DNA from: Paracoccus rhizosphaerae
GTDB taxonomy: Bacteria; Pseudomonadota; Alphaproteobacteria; Rhodobacterales; Rhodobacteraceae
Direction of reading: 5' to 3'
Length of the DNA: 38,791 nucleotides
Assembly: GCF_026162645.1 (NCBI RefSeq)
Contig: NZ_JAOTBE010000032.1
Coordinates: 1-38,791 of the forward strand
Shown: positions 17,812 through 27,585 of the stretch, one piece after another
How the letters are laid out: every line of letters starts with the position of its first letter
Numbering within the stretch: the stretch's first letter is position 1
Translations under genes and position numbers: made by a program
Notes under the pieces: model-generated
The model's database searches: none
The model's input: only the letters and a program-made list of their open reading frames with translations
What the model was told of the DNA's origin: nothing

Positions 17812-18857
17812 TCGGCCTCCGCGAACGGGTCGTCGGGGACGTCGTTCTCGTGCCAGCCGAGCAATTTCCACGTCCGCTGCATGTGCTCGGGCAAGGGCGC
17901 CGTCAGCGTCACGCGCTTCTTGGTGATCGGGTGGTCGAAGGACAGGCTGCGGGCGTGCAGGTGCAGCTTCTTGCTGATCTCTCCGCCCAGTTGCGCGCCC
18001 CAGCCGTCGCCCAGATTTTCCTGCCCCGAGCCGCCATACTTGCCGTCGCCGACGATCGGGTGGCCCAGTTCGGCCATGTGGGCGCGCAGCTGGTGGGTCC
18101 GCCCGGTGATGGGCACCAGCGCGCACCAGCTGGCCCGCGTCGCCAGCGCATCCAGAACGGCATAATCCGTCGTCGCGCGCTTGGCGCCTTCGGTGGTGTC
18201 GATGTCGCGCGGATGGACGGCGATCATCTTTTCGTTGTCGCCGCGCCCGCCGCCACCCTTGACCAGGCCATAGCGGACGGTGCCCATCCGCGGATGCGGC
18301 ACGCCCGCCACCGCCGCCCAATAGATCTTGCGTGTGGTGCGTGACCGGAACGCCTCGGACAGCGCCCGCGCCACGCGGTCGGTGCGCGCCAGAAGCAGGA
18401 CGCCGGAGGTGTCCTTGTCCAGCCGGTGCACCAGCTTGGGCCGGTCCTTGAAGCCGAACATCAGCGCCTCGGTCAGGCCATCGACGTGGCGACCGCCCAA
18501 GCCGCTGCCGCCCTGGCTTGGAAGGCCCGGCGGCTTGTTCAGCGCGATGATGTGTTCGTCCTTCCACAGGACCGCGGACTGGATCATCTGCGCATCGCTG
18601 TCGGTCAGACGCGGCCCGATCGGGCGAGGCTTGGCCGGGACGGGCTGCGCGTCGGGCAGCGGCGGGACGCGCACCTCCTGCCCCGGCTCGATCCGGGTGG
18701 CGGCCTTGACGCGGCCGCCATCGACCCGCAGCTGGCCTGTGCGGCACATCTTCTCGACCGCGCCCTGGGACAGCTGCGGAAACCGCTTCTTCAGCCAGCG
18801 GTCCAGGCGCATCTCGCCCTCGTCCTGGCCCACGGTGATCGTCTGAACGCCGCTCAT
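17808..18857 (-). CDS. rluC: RluC/RluD-type 23S rRNA pseudouridine synthase
   Basis: A 349-residue enzyme with an N-terminal S4 RNA-binding domain (RLDRWLKKRFPQLSQGAVEKM, about 16-75) and a pseudouridine synthase domain. The catalytic Asp is in HRLDKDTSGVLLLAR. Other family landmarks are NKPPGLPSQGG, PITGRTHQLRAHM and GHPIVGDGKYGG. It probably modifies 23S rRNA; the exact uridines cannot be read from sequence. ATG 18857 overlaps the crcB stop, which fixes the start. Confidence 0.92.
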   Translation of the reverse strand: MSGVQTITVGQDEGEMRLDRWLKKRFPQLSQGAVEKMCRTGQLRVDGGRVKAATRIEPGQEVRVPPLPDAQPVPAKPRPIGPRLTDSDAQMIQSAVLWKDEHIIALNKPPGLPSQGGSGLGGRHVDGLTEALMFGFKDRPKLVHRLDKDTSGVLLLARTDRVARALSEAFRSRTTRKIYWAAVAGVPHPRMGTVRYGLVKGGGGRGDNEKMIAVHPRDIDTTEGAKRATTDYAVLDALATRASWCALVPITGRTHQLRAHMAELGHPIVGDGKYGGSGQENLGDGWGAQLGGEISKKLHLHARSLSFDHPITKKRVTLTAPLPEHMQRTWKLLGWHENDVPDDPFAEAE

Positions 18858-19228
18858 GCCCAGATCCCCCGTCCAAGCGCCAGCCCCGCGACGACCGCCG
18901 CCAGCGATAGCACCACCGACGCCAGCACGTAGGTCGCCATCCCCCAGACCTGCCCGCGTTCCCACAGCGTCAGCGCGTCCAGCGAAAAGGCCGAAAACGT
19001 CGTGAACCCGCCCAGGACCCCGGTCAGCAGAAGCGGTGCATAGTGATCGCCAAGCCGCATGGCCACGGCCACGGCCAGCACGCCCATGGCGAAGCTGCCC
19101 AGCACGTTGACGACGCCGGTGGCGACGGGAAAGGCGGGACCGTGCCAGGTGATGGCGCGATAGACGGCATAACGTGCCGTCGCGCCCGCCGCGCCGCCGA
19201 TGGCGACCTGAAGGAATGGGTTCATCAT
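18854..19228 (-). CDS. crcB: Fluoride exporter CrcB (Fluc)
   Basis: A 124-residue four-helix membrane protein with AIGGAAGATARY at the start and the fluoride-channel segment TGVLGGFTTFSAFSLD, whose Phe residues line the pore in studied homologues. It works as a dimer and lets toxic fluoride leave the cell. Two adjacent ATGs follow AGGAG; the first (19228) has the better spacing. I see no fluoride riboswitch in the 31 bases before it; it is expressed from the rarA transcript. Confidence 0.94.
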   Translation of the reverse strand: MMNPFLQVAIGGAAGATARYAVYRAITWHGPAFPVATGVVNVLGSFAMGVLAVAVAMRLGDHYAPLLLTGVLGGFTTFSAFSLDALTLWERGQVWGMATYVLASVVLSLAAVVAGLALGRGIWA

Positions 19229-19259
19229 GGGCTGCTCCTGTGCCGTTGGCGGCGCAAAG

Positions 19260-20576
19260 TCAACCGCCGCGCTTCAGACGCTGGCTGACGAACCAGTCCA
19301 GCCGGCGCTTCAGCTCCCGCTCGAAGCCCCGCTCGACCGGGGTATAGAGGACAGGACGCTTCAGCCCGTCGGGAAAATAGTTTTGGCCGCTGAAGCCGTC
19401 CTCGGCGTCGTGGTCATAGGCATAGCCGGCCCCATAGCCCTGGTCCTTCATCATTTTCGTTGGCGCGTTCAGGATATGAGCGGGTGGCATCAGGCTGCCG
19501 GTCCGCCGGGCCTCGGCCCGTGCGCCCTTATAGGCCGCGTAGCCGGCATTCGACTTCGGCGCCAGCGCCAGATAGATCACCGCCTGCCCCAACGCCAACT
19601 CGCCCTCCGGGCTGCCAAGCCGCTCGTAAAGCGCCCAGGCATCAAGGCAATGCCGGGCGGCCGCCGGATCGGCCAGGCCGATATCCTCGATCGCCATGCG
19701 CGTAATACGCCGCGCCAGATAGCGCGGATCCTCGCCGCCTTCCAGCATGCGCGCCAGCCAGTAAAGCGCCGCATCCGGATCGCTGCCGCGCACCGACTTG
19801 TGCAGCGCCGAGATCAGGTTGTAGTGCTCGTCACCCGACTTATCGTATTTCGCGGCCCGCTTCATCAGCCGCTGTGCCAGCGCGTCCGGGTCGACCTTGG
19901 CGTCAGTCTTCCAGGCGGCCACCTGTTCGATCAGGTTCAGGCAAGCGCGGCCATCGCCGTCGGCCATCTCCAGCAGCGCCTCGCGCGCCTCGGCCGTCAG
20001 GGGCAGCTTGCGGCCCAGTTCACGTTCGGCCCGCTGCGCCAGCAGCTCCAGGTCGGCCAGCGAAAGGCGCTCCAGAACGATCACCTGCGCGCGCGACATC
20101 ACGGCGGCGTTCAGCTCGAACGAGGGGTTTTCCGTGGTCGCACCGACCAGCAGGATCGTCCCATCCTCCATGTGCGGCAGGAAGCTGTCCTGCTGCGCCT
20201 TGTTGAAGCGATGGATCTCGTCCACGAACAGCAGAGTCGCGCGTCCCTGCTGCCGGCGCAGCTTCGCCGCCTCGAAGACCTTGCGCAGGTCGGGGACGCC
20301 GGTGAAGATGGCGCTGATCTGAACAAACGCCAGATCGCTTTCGTCGGCAAGAAGCCGGGCGATGGTGGTCTTGCCCACCCCCGGCGGCCCCCATAGGATC
20401 AGCGATGACAGGCTGCCCGCCGCCAGCATGCTTCCCAAGGGTCCGTCAGGGCCTAGAACGCGTGCCTGACCGATGACGTCCGACAGCCTGGCCGGACGAA
20501 TGCGGTCCGCCAAGGGCCTGACCTCCGCCTTGCGCGGAGGTCCGGATTCTGAAGCTGTATCGAAAAGATCCGCCAT
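19260..20576 (-). CDS. rarA: Replication-associated recombination protein RarA (MgsA)
   Basis: A 438-residue AAA+ ATPase related to clamp loaders, acting at stalled replication forks. Walker A is GPPGVGKTT, Walker B is LLFVDEIHRFNKAQQD, and sensor 1 is LVGATTENPSFEL. The C-terminal tetramerisation part includes SVRGSDPDAALYWLARMLEGG and RRITRMAIEDIGLADP. Length is normal. It heads the rarA-crcB-rluC-HAD-ATP12 set and lies 53 bases after luxI, with no clear terminator between them. Confidence 0.95.
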   Translation of the reverse strand: MADLFDTASESGPPRKAEVRPLADRIRPARLSDVIGQARVLGPDGPLGSMLAAGSLSSLILWGPPGVGKTTIARLLADESDLAFVQISAIFTGVPDLRKVFEAAKLRRQQGRATLLFVDEIHRFNKAQQDSFLPHMEDGTILLVGATTENPSFELNAAVMSRAQVIVLERLSLADLELLAQRAERELGRKLPLTAEAREALLEMADGDGRACLNLIEQVAAWKTDAKVDPDALAQRLMKRAAKYDKSGDEHYNLISALHKSVRGSDPDAALYWLARMLEGGEDPRYLARRITRMAIEDIGLADPAAARHCLDAWALYERLGSPEGELALGQAVIYLALAPKSNAGYAAYKGARAEARRTGSLMPPAHILNAPTKMMKDQGYGAGYAYDHDAEDGFSGQNYFPDGLKRPVLYTPVERGFERELKRRLDWFVSQRLKRGG

Positions 20577-20629
20577 GACGTTTCCAATCTAGGACGGACC
20601 CGGCACCGGCAACAGGGGCGATCTGCCTC

Positions 20630-21220
20630 TCAGTGCATCTTCGCGGTCAGGTCGATTGACACGCACTGGAAAGCGCCATCATCGATCCACAGCTCGGGGC
20701 CAAGCGCCTTGGCGGTCAGCCCACAGCGCCCGTACCAGCGCGGCCAGTTGGCGCCAGTCAGCGCGATCAGCCGGGTGGCGCCCATGTCGCGGGCCGATCC
20801 GGTCATCGCCTCGACCATCTTGAAGTGCACCTTCCGGCGATACATCTGCGGGATCGAGTGGCTGACGAACACCCGCGAACATTCCCAGACATGCTGATCG
20901 ACCGGAGCCTTGTCGAACAGCAGATCCTGCGGGATCGACCCGCCCAGAATGCCTTCCTGCGCATCGCGGATCATGTAGGAATAGATGCCGCAGCGCGCCG
21001 TGGTCGGCGTCAGGCGGATACCCGCCAGAACCTCGCCCATGTCGTGGATCGCGATCCAGCGACTTTGGGGCGTGTCGTACTGGTCGAACTCCATGTCCTC
21101 GGCTTCGGGAAGATCCCAGTTCTTCTGGACAATGAAGCTCTGTTTTCGCGCGCGAAAGAGGTTTGCGAATAACTCGCCATGGTTGTGTAAATTGGAAAAA
21201 GAGAGGGTGGTAATCTGCAT
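20630..21220 (-). CDS. LuxI-type N-acyl-homoserine lactone synthase
   Basis: A 196-residue autoinducer synthase, making acyl-homoserine lactones from S-adenosylmethionine and acyl-ACP or acyl-CoA. The near-invariant residues of the family are all present: R25, F29, W35, D46, D49 and R69, then E113 and R116 in WECSRVF. The ATG follows CCCCAGGAGCATC, a strong ribosome binding site. It lies 54 bases after a luxR gene on the same strand, the usual cognate pairing. Acyl chain length cannot be predicted by eye. Confidence 0.93.
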   Translation of the reverse strand: MQITTLSFSNLHNHGELFANLFRARKQSFIVQKNWDLPEAEDMEFDQYDTPQSRWIAIHDMGEVLAGIRLTPTTARCGIYSYMIRDAQEGILGGSIPQDLLFDKAPVDQHVWECSRVFVSHSIPQMYRRKVHFKMVEAMTGSARDMGATRLIALTGANWPRWYGRCGLTAKALGPELWIDDGAFQCVSIDLTAKMH

Positions 21221-21274
21221 GTGATGCTCCTGGGGTATGAGGTCCCCCTCCGTGCCTCGCTCTACCCCGGCGAC

Positions 21275-21886
21275 CTACAACAGACGGTATTCCTTGGCTC
21301 TCTGAAGCGCTTCGGCCGTCGTCCTGGCGTTCAAACGCTCTCGGACCGAGATCAGCCGTGCCTTGAAGGCGCTTTCAGTAATGCCAAGCTTGGCAGCCGC
21401 TGCTGCGTGGCGATCGCCCTCTGCGATGCAACGAAGGGCTTCTTTCTGAGCCTTCGTCAGGCTCGCAGGCGGCTCTGTTATTTCGTGGAGCCGCCATACC
21501 GTCGTCGAGATCTCTTGGATCTCGGCATCCGTGAACTCTCGATCGGGACGGGCGAAAGAGGCGATTGTGCGTGATGCGATCGGCCCGTGCGACACGGTCA
21601 GACCGAAGATCAGGCCGTGATCTGCGGCGTCCTTAAGAATGTCGAAGGGATCCGGGATTGGCAGCGCCGACCATCGGCAGGCGCCGGTCGTCGAAAAGCC
21701 CCAGGCAATGGTGGGGTCGCGCAGCGCATAGCCATTCTGCGAGTAGAACTCGGCCCAGTCCTCGGCATAGGTCTGGAACTGCATCAGGGGGGCTGCAAAG
21801 CGGATGTGCAGGCCGACGAAATACCCGGACAGGGCAATCTTGCCCAGCTTCCGCAGTCCGGCGTTTATATCTGCACGAGAAGACAT
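21275..21886 (-). CDS. LuxR-type quorum-sensing transcriptional regulator
   Basis: A 203-residue regulator. The N-terminal autoinducer-binding domain keeps the residues typical of AHL receptors: W44, Y48, D57-P58, W72 and a Gly at about 95. The C-terminal LuxR helix-turn-helix covers about 142-203 (LTKAQKEALRCIAEG, then AKLGITESAFKARLISVRERL). It should bind the signal made by the neighbouring LuxI and control transcription. I chose ATG 21886; a TTG at 21901 in frame is possible. Neither has a strong ribosome binding site. Confidence 0.9.
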   Translation of the reverse strand: MSSRADINAGLRKLGKIALSGYFVGLHIRFAAPLMQFQTYAEDWAEFYSQNGYALRDPTIAWGFSTTGACRWSALPIPDPFDILKDAADHGLIFGLTVSHGPIASRTIASFARPDREFTDAEIQEISTTVWRLHEITEPPASLTKAQKEALRCIAEGDRHAAAAAKLGITESAFKARLISVRERLNARTTAEALQRAKEYRLL

Positions 21887-21998
21887 GGGCGATGGAGACA
21901 ACTGATAAAGGTTGAGAGGGGCATCACTTGCAGCTTTGCCCTCATATCATTTCATAAAAGTTAACAACAACAGCACGTTTCAAAAAAACTTAGACCAT

Positions 21999-22010
21999 CA
22001 GCCTAGGCTG
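21999..22010. promoter_or_regulatory. Palindrome upstream of luxR, possible operator
   Basis: CAGCCTAGGCTG is a perfect 12-base palindrome about 113 bases before the luxR ATG, in an unusually AT-rich region for this window (about 21940-22030). It is shorter than a classic 20-base lux box, so autoregulation by LuxR is only a guess. Confidence 0.25.
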
Positions 22011-22106
22011 GCCTGTGAACAATTGTAAGACGACACTACAGTCTGTGCAAAGCCTGCGATAGCTTTCTCGGCCAACATTCCGCAACGTCAACAGGGATCT
22101 GCCCAA

Positions 22107-22140
22107 GAAAAAGCCCCGTCGCGACGGCTCGCGGCGGGGC
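22107..22140 (-). terminator. Rho-independent terminator after rplQ
   Basis: On the minus strand GCCCCG pairs with CGGGGC and, inside, CGCGA pairs with TCGCG around a GCCG loop. The stem is followed by TTTTTC. It lies 22 bases after the rplQ stop and closes the ribosomal protein genes, separating them from luxR. Confidence 0.85.
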
Positions 22141-22162
22141 ATCAGTGTTCGATGTGCCGCAA

Positions 22163-22582
22163 TCAGTCTTCGGCGGCGAACTCGGCTTCCAGACGGGCGC
22201 GGTCGGCGGCGCCTTTGGCAGAGGTATCGCGATCAACCAGTTCGATGATCGCCATCGGCGCCATGTCGCCATAGCGGAATCCAGCCTTCAGGATGCGGAC
22301 GTAACCGCCTTGGCGATCCTTGTAACGCTCGCCCAGCACGTCGAACAGCTTGGCCACGTGCATGTCCTGCTTCAGTTGCGAATCGGCCTGACGACGGGCG
22401 TGCAGATCGCCACGCTTGGCCAGCGTGATCAGCTTTTCGACGATCGGGCGCAGTTCCTTGGCCTTCGGCAGCGTGGTCTTGATCTGCTCGTGCTCGATCA
22501 ATGAGCCGGCCATGTTGGCAAACAGCGCCTTGCGGTGTTCGTGGGTGCGGTTGAGGCGGCGATAGCCACGGGCGTGACGCAT
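22163..22582 (-). CDS. rplQ: 50S ribosomal protein L17
   Basis: A 139-residue L17 beginning [20 protein letters not shown], with the family's [21 protein letters not shown] segment and an acidic Ala-rich C-terminus. L17 sits near the peptide exit side of the large subunit. It is the last gene of the alpha operon, 106 bases after rpoA; that gap contains a hairpin. Confidence 0.97.
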   Translation of the reverse strand: MRHARGYRRLNRTHEHRKALFANMAGSLIEHEQIKTTLPKAKELRPIVEKLITLAKRGDLHARRQADSQLKQDMHVAKLFDVLGERYKDRQGGYVRILKAGFRYGDMAPMAIIELVDRDTSAKGAADRARLEAEFAAED

Positions 22583-22664
22583 GATGATCTCCTATGACGT
22601 CTTTTGCTTTGTCCGGCAGCCCATGCGTGCGGGCCGCTCTCCTTGGGGCGGGATGCCCAATTGC

Positions 22665-22682
22665 GGCGGGGTGACCCCCGCC
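22665..22682 (-). other. Hairpin between rpoA and rplQ
   Basis: GGCGGGG (22665-22671) and CCCCGCC (22676-22682) form a 7-bp stem with a 4-base loop, 6 bases after the rpoA stop on the minus strand. There is no T run, so it is more likely an mRNA-stabilising or partial attenuating structure than a full terminator. Confidence 0.5.
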
Positions 22683-22688
22683 GAGGTC

Positions 22689-23705
22689 TCAGAACTGGTC
22701 GTCGAAACGCTTGGCCAGGTCCTCGATGTTTTCCGGCGGCCAATCGACGACGTCCATGCCCAGGTGCAGGCCCATGCCCGACAGCACTTCCTTGATCTCG
22801 TTCAGGGACTTGCGGCCGAAGTTCGGGGTCCGCAGCATTTCGGCTTCGGTCTTCTGGATCAGGTCGCCGATATAGACGATGTTGTCGTTCTTCAGGCAGT
22901 TCGCCGAGCGGACCGACAACTCCAGCTCGTCGACCTTCTTGAGCAGGCGCGGGTCGAATTCCAGCCCATCGTCGCTGTCCTGGCGCGTTGCCGATTCTGG
23001 TTCGTCGAAGTTGACAAAGACCGACAACTGATCCTGAACGATGCGCGCGGCATAAGCCACGGCGTCCTCGGGGGTCAGCGAACCATCCGTCTCGATCTTC
23101 ATGGTCAGCTTGTCATAGTCCAGAACCTGCCCCTCACGGGTGGGCTGGACCTCGTAGCTGACGCGCTTGACCGGCGAGAAGATCGCGTCGATCGGGATCA
23201 GGCCAATGGGGGCGTCCTCGGGGCGGTTCTTGTCAGCGGCGACATAGCCCTTGCCCGTCTGGACGGTCAATTCCATGTTCAGTTCGGCGCCGTCATCCAA
23301 GTGGCAGATGACGTGATCGCGGTTCAGCACCGTGATGCCGGCCGTTTCCTGAATGTCGCTGGCCTTGACCTCGCCCGGCCCCTTGGCCGAGAGCGTCAGG
23401 CGCTTGGGCCCCTCGACATCCATCTTCAGGGTGACACCCTTGAGGTTCAGCACGATATCGGTCACGTCCTCGCGGACGCCGGCGACGCTGCTGAACTCGT
23501 GCAGGACGTTGTCGATCTGGACGGCCGTGATGGCACCGCCCTGTAGCGACGACATCAGGACGCGGCGAAGCGCGTTGCCCAGGGTCAGGCCGAAACCCCG
23601 CTCCAGCGGCTCTGCGACCAGCGTCGCGGTGCGGGTCGCATCCGCACCCGGCTTGACGACCAGCTGAGTCGGCTTGATCAGTTCGGCCCAATTCTTGTGG
23701 ATCAT
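22689..23705 (-). CDS. rpoA: DNA-directed RNA polymerase subunit alpha
   Basis: A 338-residue alpha subunit. The N-terminal domain carries the dimerisation and assembly region ([22 protein letters not shown]), and the C-terminal domain (about 250-330) the promoter UP-element and activator contacts ([25 protein letters not shown] in part, and [21 protein letters not shown] in part). Length is standard. The ATG follows GGAGGAAA. It lies in its usual place between rpsK and rplQ. Confidence 0.98.
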   Translation of the reverse strand: MIHKNWAELIKPTQLVVKPGADATRTATLVAEPLERGFGLTLGNALRRVLMSSLQGGAITAVQIDNVLHEFSSVAGVREDVTDIVLNLKGVTLKMDVEGPKRLTLSAKGPGEVKASDIQETAGITVLNRDHVICHLDDGAELNMELTVQTGKGYVAADKNRPEDAPIGLIPIDAIFSPVKRVSYEVQPTREGQVLDYDKLTMKIETDGSLTPEDAVAYAARIVQDQLSVFVNFDEPESATRQDSDDGLEFDPRLLKKVDELELSVRSANCLKNDNIVYIGDLIQKTEAEMLRTPNFGRKSLNEIKEVLSGMGLHLGMDVVDWPPENIEDLAKRFDDQF

Positions 23706-23779
23706 GGATTTTCCTCCATACCTGTCTCCGACCCATGACCGTGGCCGGAAACGCCCGAGGTGAAATGCGAAAGTCCGGC

Positions 23780-23800
23780 CCGCGCGAAAGCCCCGCGCGG
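23780..23800 (-). other. Hairpin between rpsK and rpoA
   Basis: CCGCGCG (23780-23786) and CGCGCGG (23794-23800) pair over a 7-base loop in the 117-base gap, 22 bases after the rpsK stop. No T run follows. It may tune rpoA expression relative to the ribosomal proteins. Confidence 0.4.
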
Positions 23801-23822
23801 ACCGGTCAATGATGATCCAGGA

Positions 23823-24212
23823 TCAGACGCGGCGGCGCTTCGGCGGGCGGCAGCCGTTGTGGGCGATCGGCGTCACGTCACGGATCGCCGTGATGTTGAA
23901 GCCGGCGGCAGCCAGCGCGCGCAGGGCCGATTCGCGGCCCGAACCGGGTCCCTGAACCTCAACGTCGATGGTGCGGACGCCGTGTTCCTGGGCCTTGCGG
24001 GCCGCATCCTCGGCAGCCATCTGGGCGGCGTAGGGCGTCGACTTGCGCGAACCCTTGAAGCCCATCGTGCCGGCCGACGACCACGAGATCGCGTTGCCCT
24101 GAACGTCCGAGATCAGGATCTTGGTGTTGTTGAAGCTGGAGTTCACATGCGCCACACCGGTGGCGATGTTCTTGCGCTCCTTGCGCTTCATGCGGGTCTT
24201 GTCACGTGCCAT
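23823..24212 (-). CDS. rpsK: 30S ribosomal protein S11
   Basis: A 129-residue S11 with [41 protein letters not shown] and the C-terminal [18 protein letters not shown]. It forms part of the platform of the small subunit near the E site. It starts 12 bases after rpsM. Confidence 0.98.
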   Translation of the reverse strand: MARDKTRMKRKERKNIATGVAHVNSSFNNTKILISDVQGNAISWSSAGTMGFKGSRKSTPYAAQMAAEDAARKAQEHGVRTIDVEVQGPGSGRESALRALAAAGFNITAIRDVTPIAHNGCRPPKRRRV

Positions 24213-24224
24213 GTCGCTGCCCCC

Positions 24225-24593
24225 TTACTTCTTCTTGCCGGCGATGGGTTTCGCCGGGCCCTTGCGGGTGCGGGCGTTGGTGTGGGTGCGCTGACCGCGG
24301 ACCGGAAGGCCGCGACGGTGACGCAGGCCACGATACGAGCCCAAGTCCATCATGCGCTTGATGTTCATCTGAACTTCGCGACGCAGGTCGCCTTCGACGG
24401 TCAGGTTACCGTCGATGTATTCGCGAATGGCCAGAACTTCGGCATCCGACAGGTCGTTCACGCGGCGGGTGCGGTCGATGCCGGTCGCTTCGCAGATCTG
24501 TTCGGCGAACATGTCGCCGATGCCGTGGATATAGGTCAGGGCGATCGGGACGCGTTTCCCGGTCGGAATGTTGACGCCAGCAATACGAGCCAC
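24225..24593 (-). CDS. rpsM: 30S ribosomal protein S13
   Basis: A 122-residue S13 beginning [20 protein letters not shown], with the helix-two-turns-helix [20 protein letters not shown] and the basic tail [19 protein letters not shown]. It lies at the head of the small subunit and contacts S19 and tRNA. It heads the rpsM-rpsK-rpoA-rplQ group, which here seems to have its own promoter and structured leader. Confidence 0.98.
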   Translation of the reverse strand: MARIAGVNIPTGKRVPIALTYIHGIGDMFAEQICEATGIDRTRRVNDLSDAEVLAIREYIDGNLTVEGDLRREVQMNIKRMMDLGSYRGLRHRRGLPVRGQRTHTNARTRKGPAKPIAGKKK

Positions 24594-24613
24594 GCGTTTT
24601 CCTTTTCAGTTGC

Positions 24614-24702
24614 GGTTCCGTAACGCCGGAACCTTTTTTCACAACGCAAGGCCCGAAAGCTGCGCCTTCGGGCCAATCGATGGTCCACCCGCGAACCGGG
24701 TG
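24614..24702 (-). promoter_or_regulatory. Structured leader of the rpsM (alpha) operon
   Basis: Three consecutive perfect hairpins fill the space before rpsM: CACCCG/CGGGTG (24686-24691, 24697-24702), GGCCCGAA/TTCGGGCC (24650-24657, 24667-24674) and GGTTCCG/CGGAACC (24614-24620, 24627-24633). The last lies close to the rpsM ribosome binding site. In E. coli this leader binds S4 and represses the operon; no rpsD is seen in this window, so the ligand here, if any, is unknown. Confidence 0.45.
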
Positions 24703-24722
24703 ATTCTCTTGCGAGATGCCGT

Positions 24723-24751
24723 GCTTTAATGGTCGCGGCGGTTGGGGTCAA
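24723..24751 (-). promoter_or_regulatory. Candidate promoter of the rpsM-rplQ operon
   Basis: TTGACC (24746-24751) overlaps the adk stop codon and is 17 bases from TAAAGC (24723-24728) on the minus strand. Transcription would begin about 120 bases before rpsM, just ahead of the three leader hairpins. Confidence 0.45.
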
Positions 24752-25335
24752 CCCTCCTGCGGCAGCAGGGCCTCGATCTGGGCCGCGACCTGATCCATGG
24801 CCGCCATGCCGTCGACCTGACGCAGGTCACCCGTGGCATAGTAATAGCCCAGAAGCGGCGCCGTCTTCTTGTAGTATTCGCGCAGGCGGTCCGAGAACAC
24901 CTCGGGCGTATCATCGTTCCGAACCGGCTGACCGGCAGCCAGCGTTTCTTCCGCGCGCTTGACGATCCGCGCAACCAGCGCGTCGTCGTCGACCTTCAGT
25001 TCGATGGCGGCGTCCAGCTTCTGGCCGGTTTCCTGCAGAAGGGCACGCAGCGCATCGGCCTGCGCCAGCGTGCGGGGGAAGCCGTCAAAGATGAAGCCCT
25101 TGCCGCCCTCGGCCAATTTCTCGCGGATCAGGCCAATCACGATCTCGTCGGTGACCAGCTCGCCCCGGTCCATCACCTCGGCCACGCGCTTGCCCATCTC
25201 GGTCCCCGACGACCGAGCGGCGCGCAGCATGTCGCCGGTGGACAGCTGGACCAGCCCGCGATCCTCGACCAGCCGCTTAGCCTGGGTTCCCTTGCCGGCG
25301 CCCGGAGGCCCGAGCAGGATGATGTTGATGGTCAT
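24748..25335 (-). CDS. adk: Adenylate kinase, short form
   Basis: A 195-residue enzyme interconverting AMP and ATP with two ADP. It has the P-loop [10 protein letters not shown], the AMP-binding STGDMLRAA and the [10 protein letters not shown] motif. The LID is short (around [14 protein letters not shown]), without the zinc-binding insertion, as in many alphaproteobacteria. It follows secY by 84 bases and precedes rpsM by 154. Confidence 0.97.
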   Translation of the reverse strand: MTINIILLGPPGAGKGTQAKRLVEDRGLVQLSTGDMLRAARSSGTEMGKRVAEVMDRGELVTDEIVIGLIREKLAEGGKGFIFDGFPRTLAQADALRALLQETGQKLDAAIELKVDDDALVARIVKRAEETLAAGQPVRNDDTPEVFSDRLREYYKKTAPLLGYYYATGDLRQVDGMAAMDQVAAQIEALLPQEG

Positions 25336-25419
25336 GGCGTCTGTCCCCCTCGCTTGGCCATCGTCGCGGCCTTGTGCTTGACGGCGCGGCCATGCAGGGG
25401 CCGCGCCGGTTCGTTACGG

Positions 25420-26790
<1,371 letters not shown>

Positions 26791-26814
26791 ATGAGTCCGT
26801 CCCGTATCATGACA

Positions 26815-26895
26815 GCGCCGCCGACCCGTTTCCGCGGGGACCGGCGGCGCCTGAAAACCTAGATGCTATCTATGGGGCGGGAAAGCCCCGATCAA
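26815..26895 (-). promoter_or_regulatory. Structured gap between rplO and secY, possible weak promoter
   Basis: Two hairpins fill this gap: a 9-bp stem GCGCCGCCG/CGGCGGCGC (26815-26823, 26842-26850) and a shorter GGGGC/GCCCC structure near 26874-26889. TTGATC (26890-26895) and TAGATA (26867-26872), 17 bases apart on the minus strand, could be a weak promoter for secY. The promoter part is speculative. Confidence 0.35.
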
Positions 26896-26899
26896 CAGC

Positions 26900-27376
26900 T
26901 TATTCGGCCGCCGCGGGTGCCGCGGGCAGCGTGACCTTCCCGCCGGCCTTCTCGACCGCCTCGACAGCCGCCTTCGAAGCGCCGGTGACGACGATGGTCA
27001 GGCCGGCCTTCAGCTCGCCCTTGGCCAGCAGACGGATCCCGTCCAGCTTGCGGCGCACAAGGCCGCTAGCGACCAGCGCGTCCTCGGTCAGCTCGGCCGA
27101 GGCATCGATCTTGCCGGCATCCACGAAGCCCTGGATCTGGCCCAGGTTCACGACGGCGAACGACTTGGCGTTCGGCTTGGTGAAGCCGCGCTTCGGCAGG
27201 CGGCGATAGAGCGGCATCTGGCCGCCCTCGTATCCGTTCAGCGCGACGCCCGAGCGGGACTTCTGGCCCTTGATACCCCGGCCGGCAGTCTTGCCCTTAC
27301 CCGAGCCGGGACCACGCGCCACGCGCTTCTTCGCGCGGTTGGCACCTTCGTTGTCGCGGATTTCATGCAGTTTCAT
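26900..27376 (-). CDS. rplO: 50S ribosomal protein L15
   Basis: A 158-residue L15 starting [20 protein letters not shown], then the glycine-rich basic [20 protein letters not shown] and [15 protein letters not shown]. The ATG at 27376 follows GGAGAAGCGAC. The frame is open upstream to 27475, but that part is the leader. Unlike the standard spc operon, rpmD does not directly precede it: an antisense gene and about 870 bases intervene, so rplO probably begins a new transcript. Confidence 0.97.
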   Translation of the reverse strand: MKLHEIRDNEGANRAKKRVARGPGSGKGKTAGRGIKGQKSRSGVALNGYEGGQMPLYRRLPKRGFTKPNAKSFAVVNLGQIQGFVDAGKIDASAELTEDALVASGLVRRKLDGIRLLAKGELKAGLTIVVTGASKAAVEAVEKAGGKVTLPAAPAAAE

Positions 27377-27466
27377 GTCGCTTCTCCTTCGCCGGACGCA
27401 CCCTCGAAGCGAAACAGGGGGCCACGGCACGTGATGTTGTCGGATCGTGCCCTTTGGCACCGAGGC

Positions 27467-27495
27467 CCCATACACGCTTGGGCCGCGGCATTCAA
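27467..27495 (-). promoter_or_regulatory. Candidate promoter of rplO-secY-adk
   Basis: On the minus strand TTGAAT (27490-27495) and TATGGG (27467-27472) are 17 bases apart and the -10 box ends about 91 bases before the rplO ATG. A nearly identical arrangement (TTGCCA, 17 bases, TATGGG) lies before rpmC. A promoter is expected here because a terminator-like hairpin follows rpmD. Confidence 0.55.
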
Positions 27496-27585
27496 GTGAT
27501 CTCCCGCGCCAGCCTCACCGTCAGTTGTCTTGTGCCTTCCGGCACGGTTGCTAGGCATCGGTTGACGACACTGACGGACGGACCC

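Noticed and set aside
17155..18876. Apparent 573-codon fusion of a HAD phosphatase to an N-terminal extension
   Set aside because: The extension is rluC read in the wrong frame. The ATGA overlap at 17808-17811 and the HAD motif right after the ATG show two separate genes.
19229..19259. Fluoride riboswitch upstream of crcB
   Set aside because: Only 31 bases separate crcB from rarA, too few for that aptamer, and no matching structure was seen.
24614..24639. Hairpin followed by six T on the plus strand, looking like a plus-strand terminator
   Set aside because: No plus-strand gene ends there. The stem is better read as part of the minus-strand rpsM leader, where the T run becomes the A-rich 5' flank.
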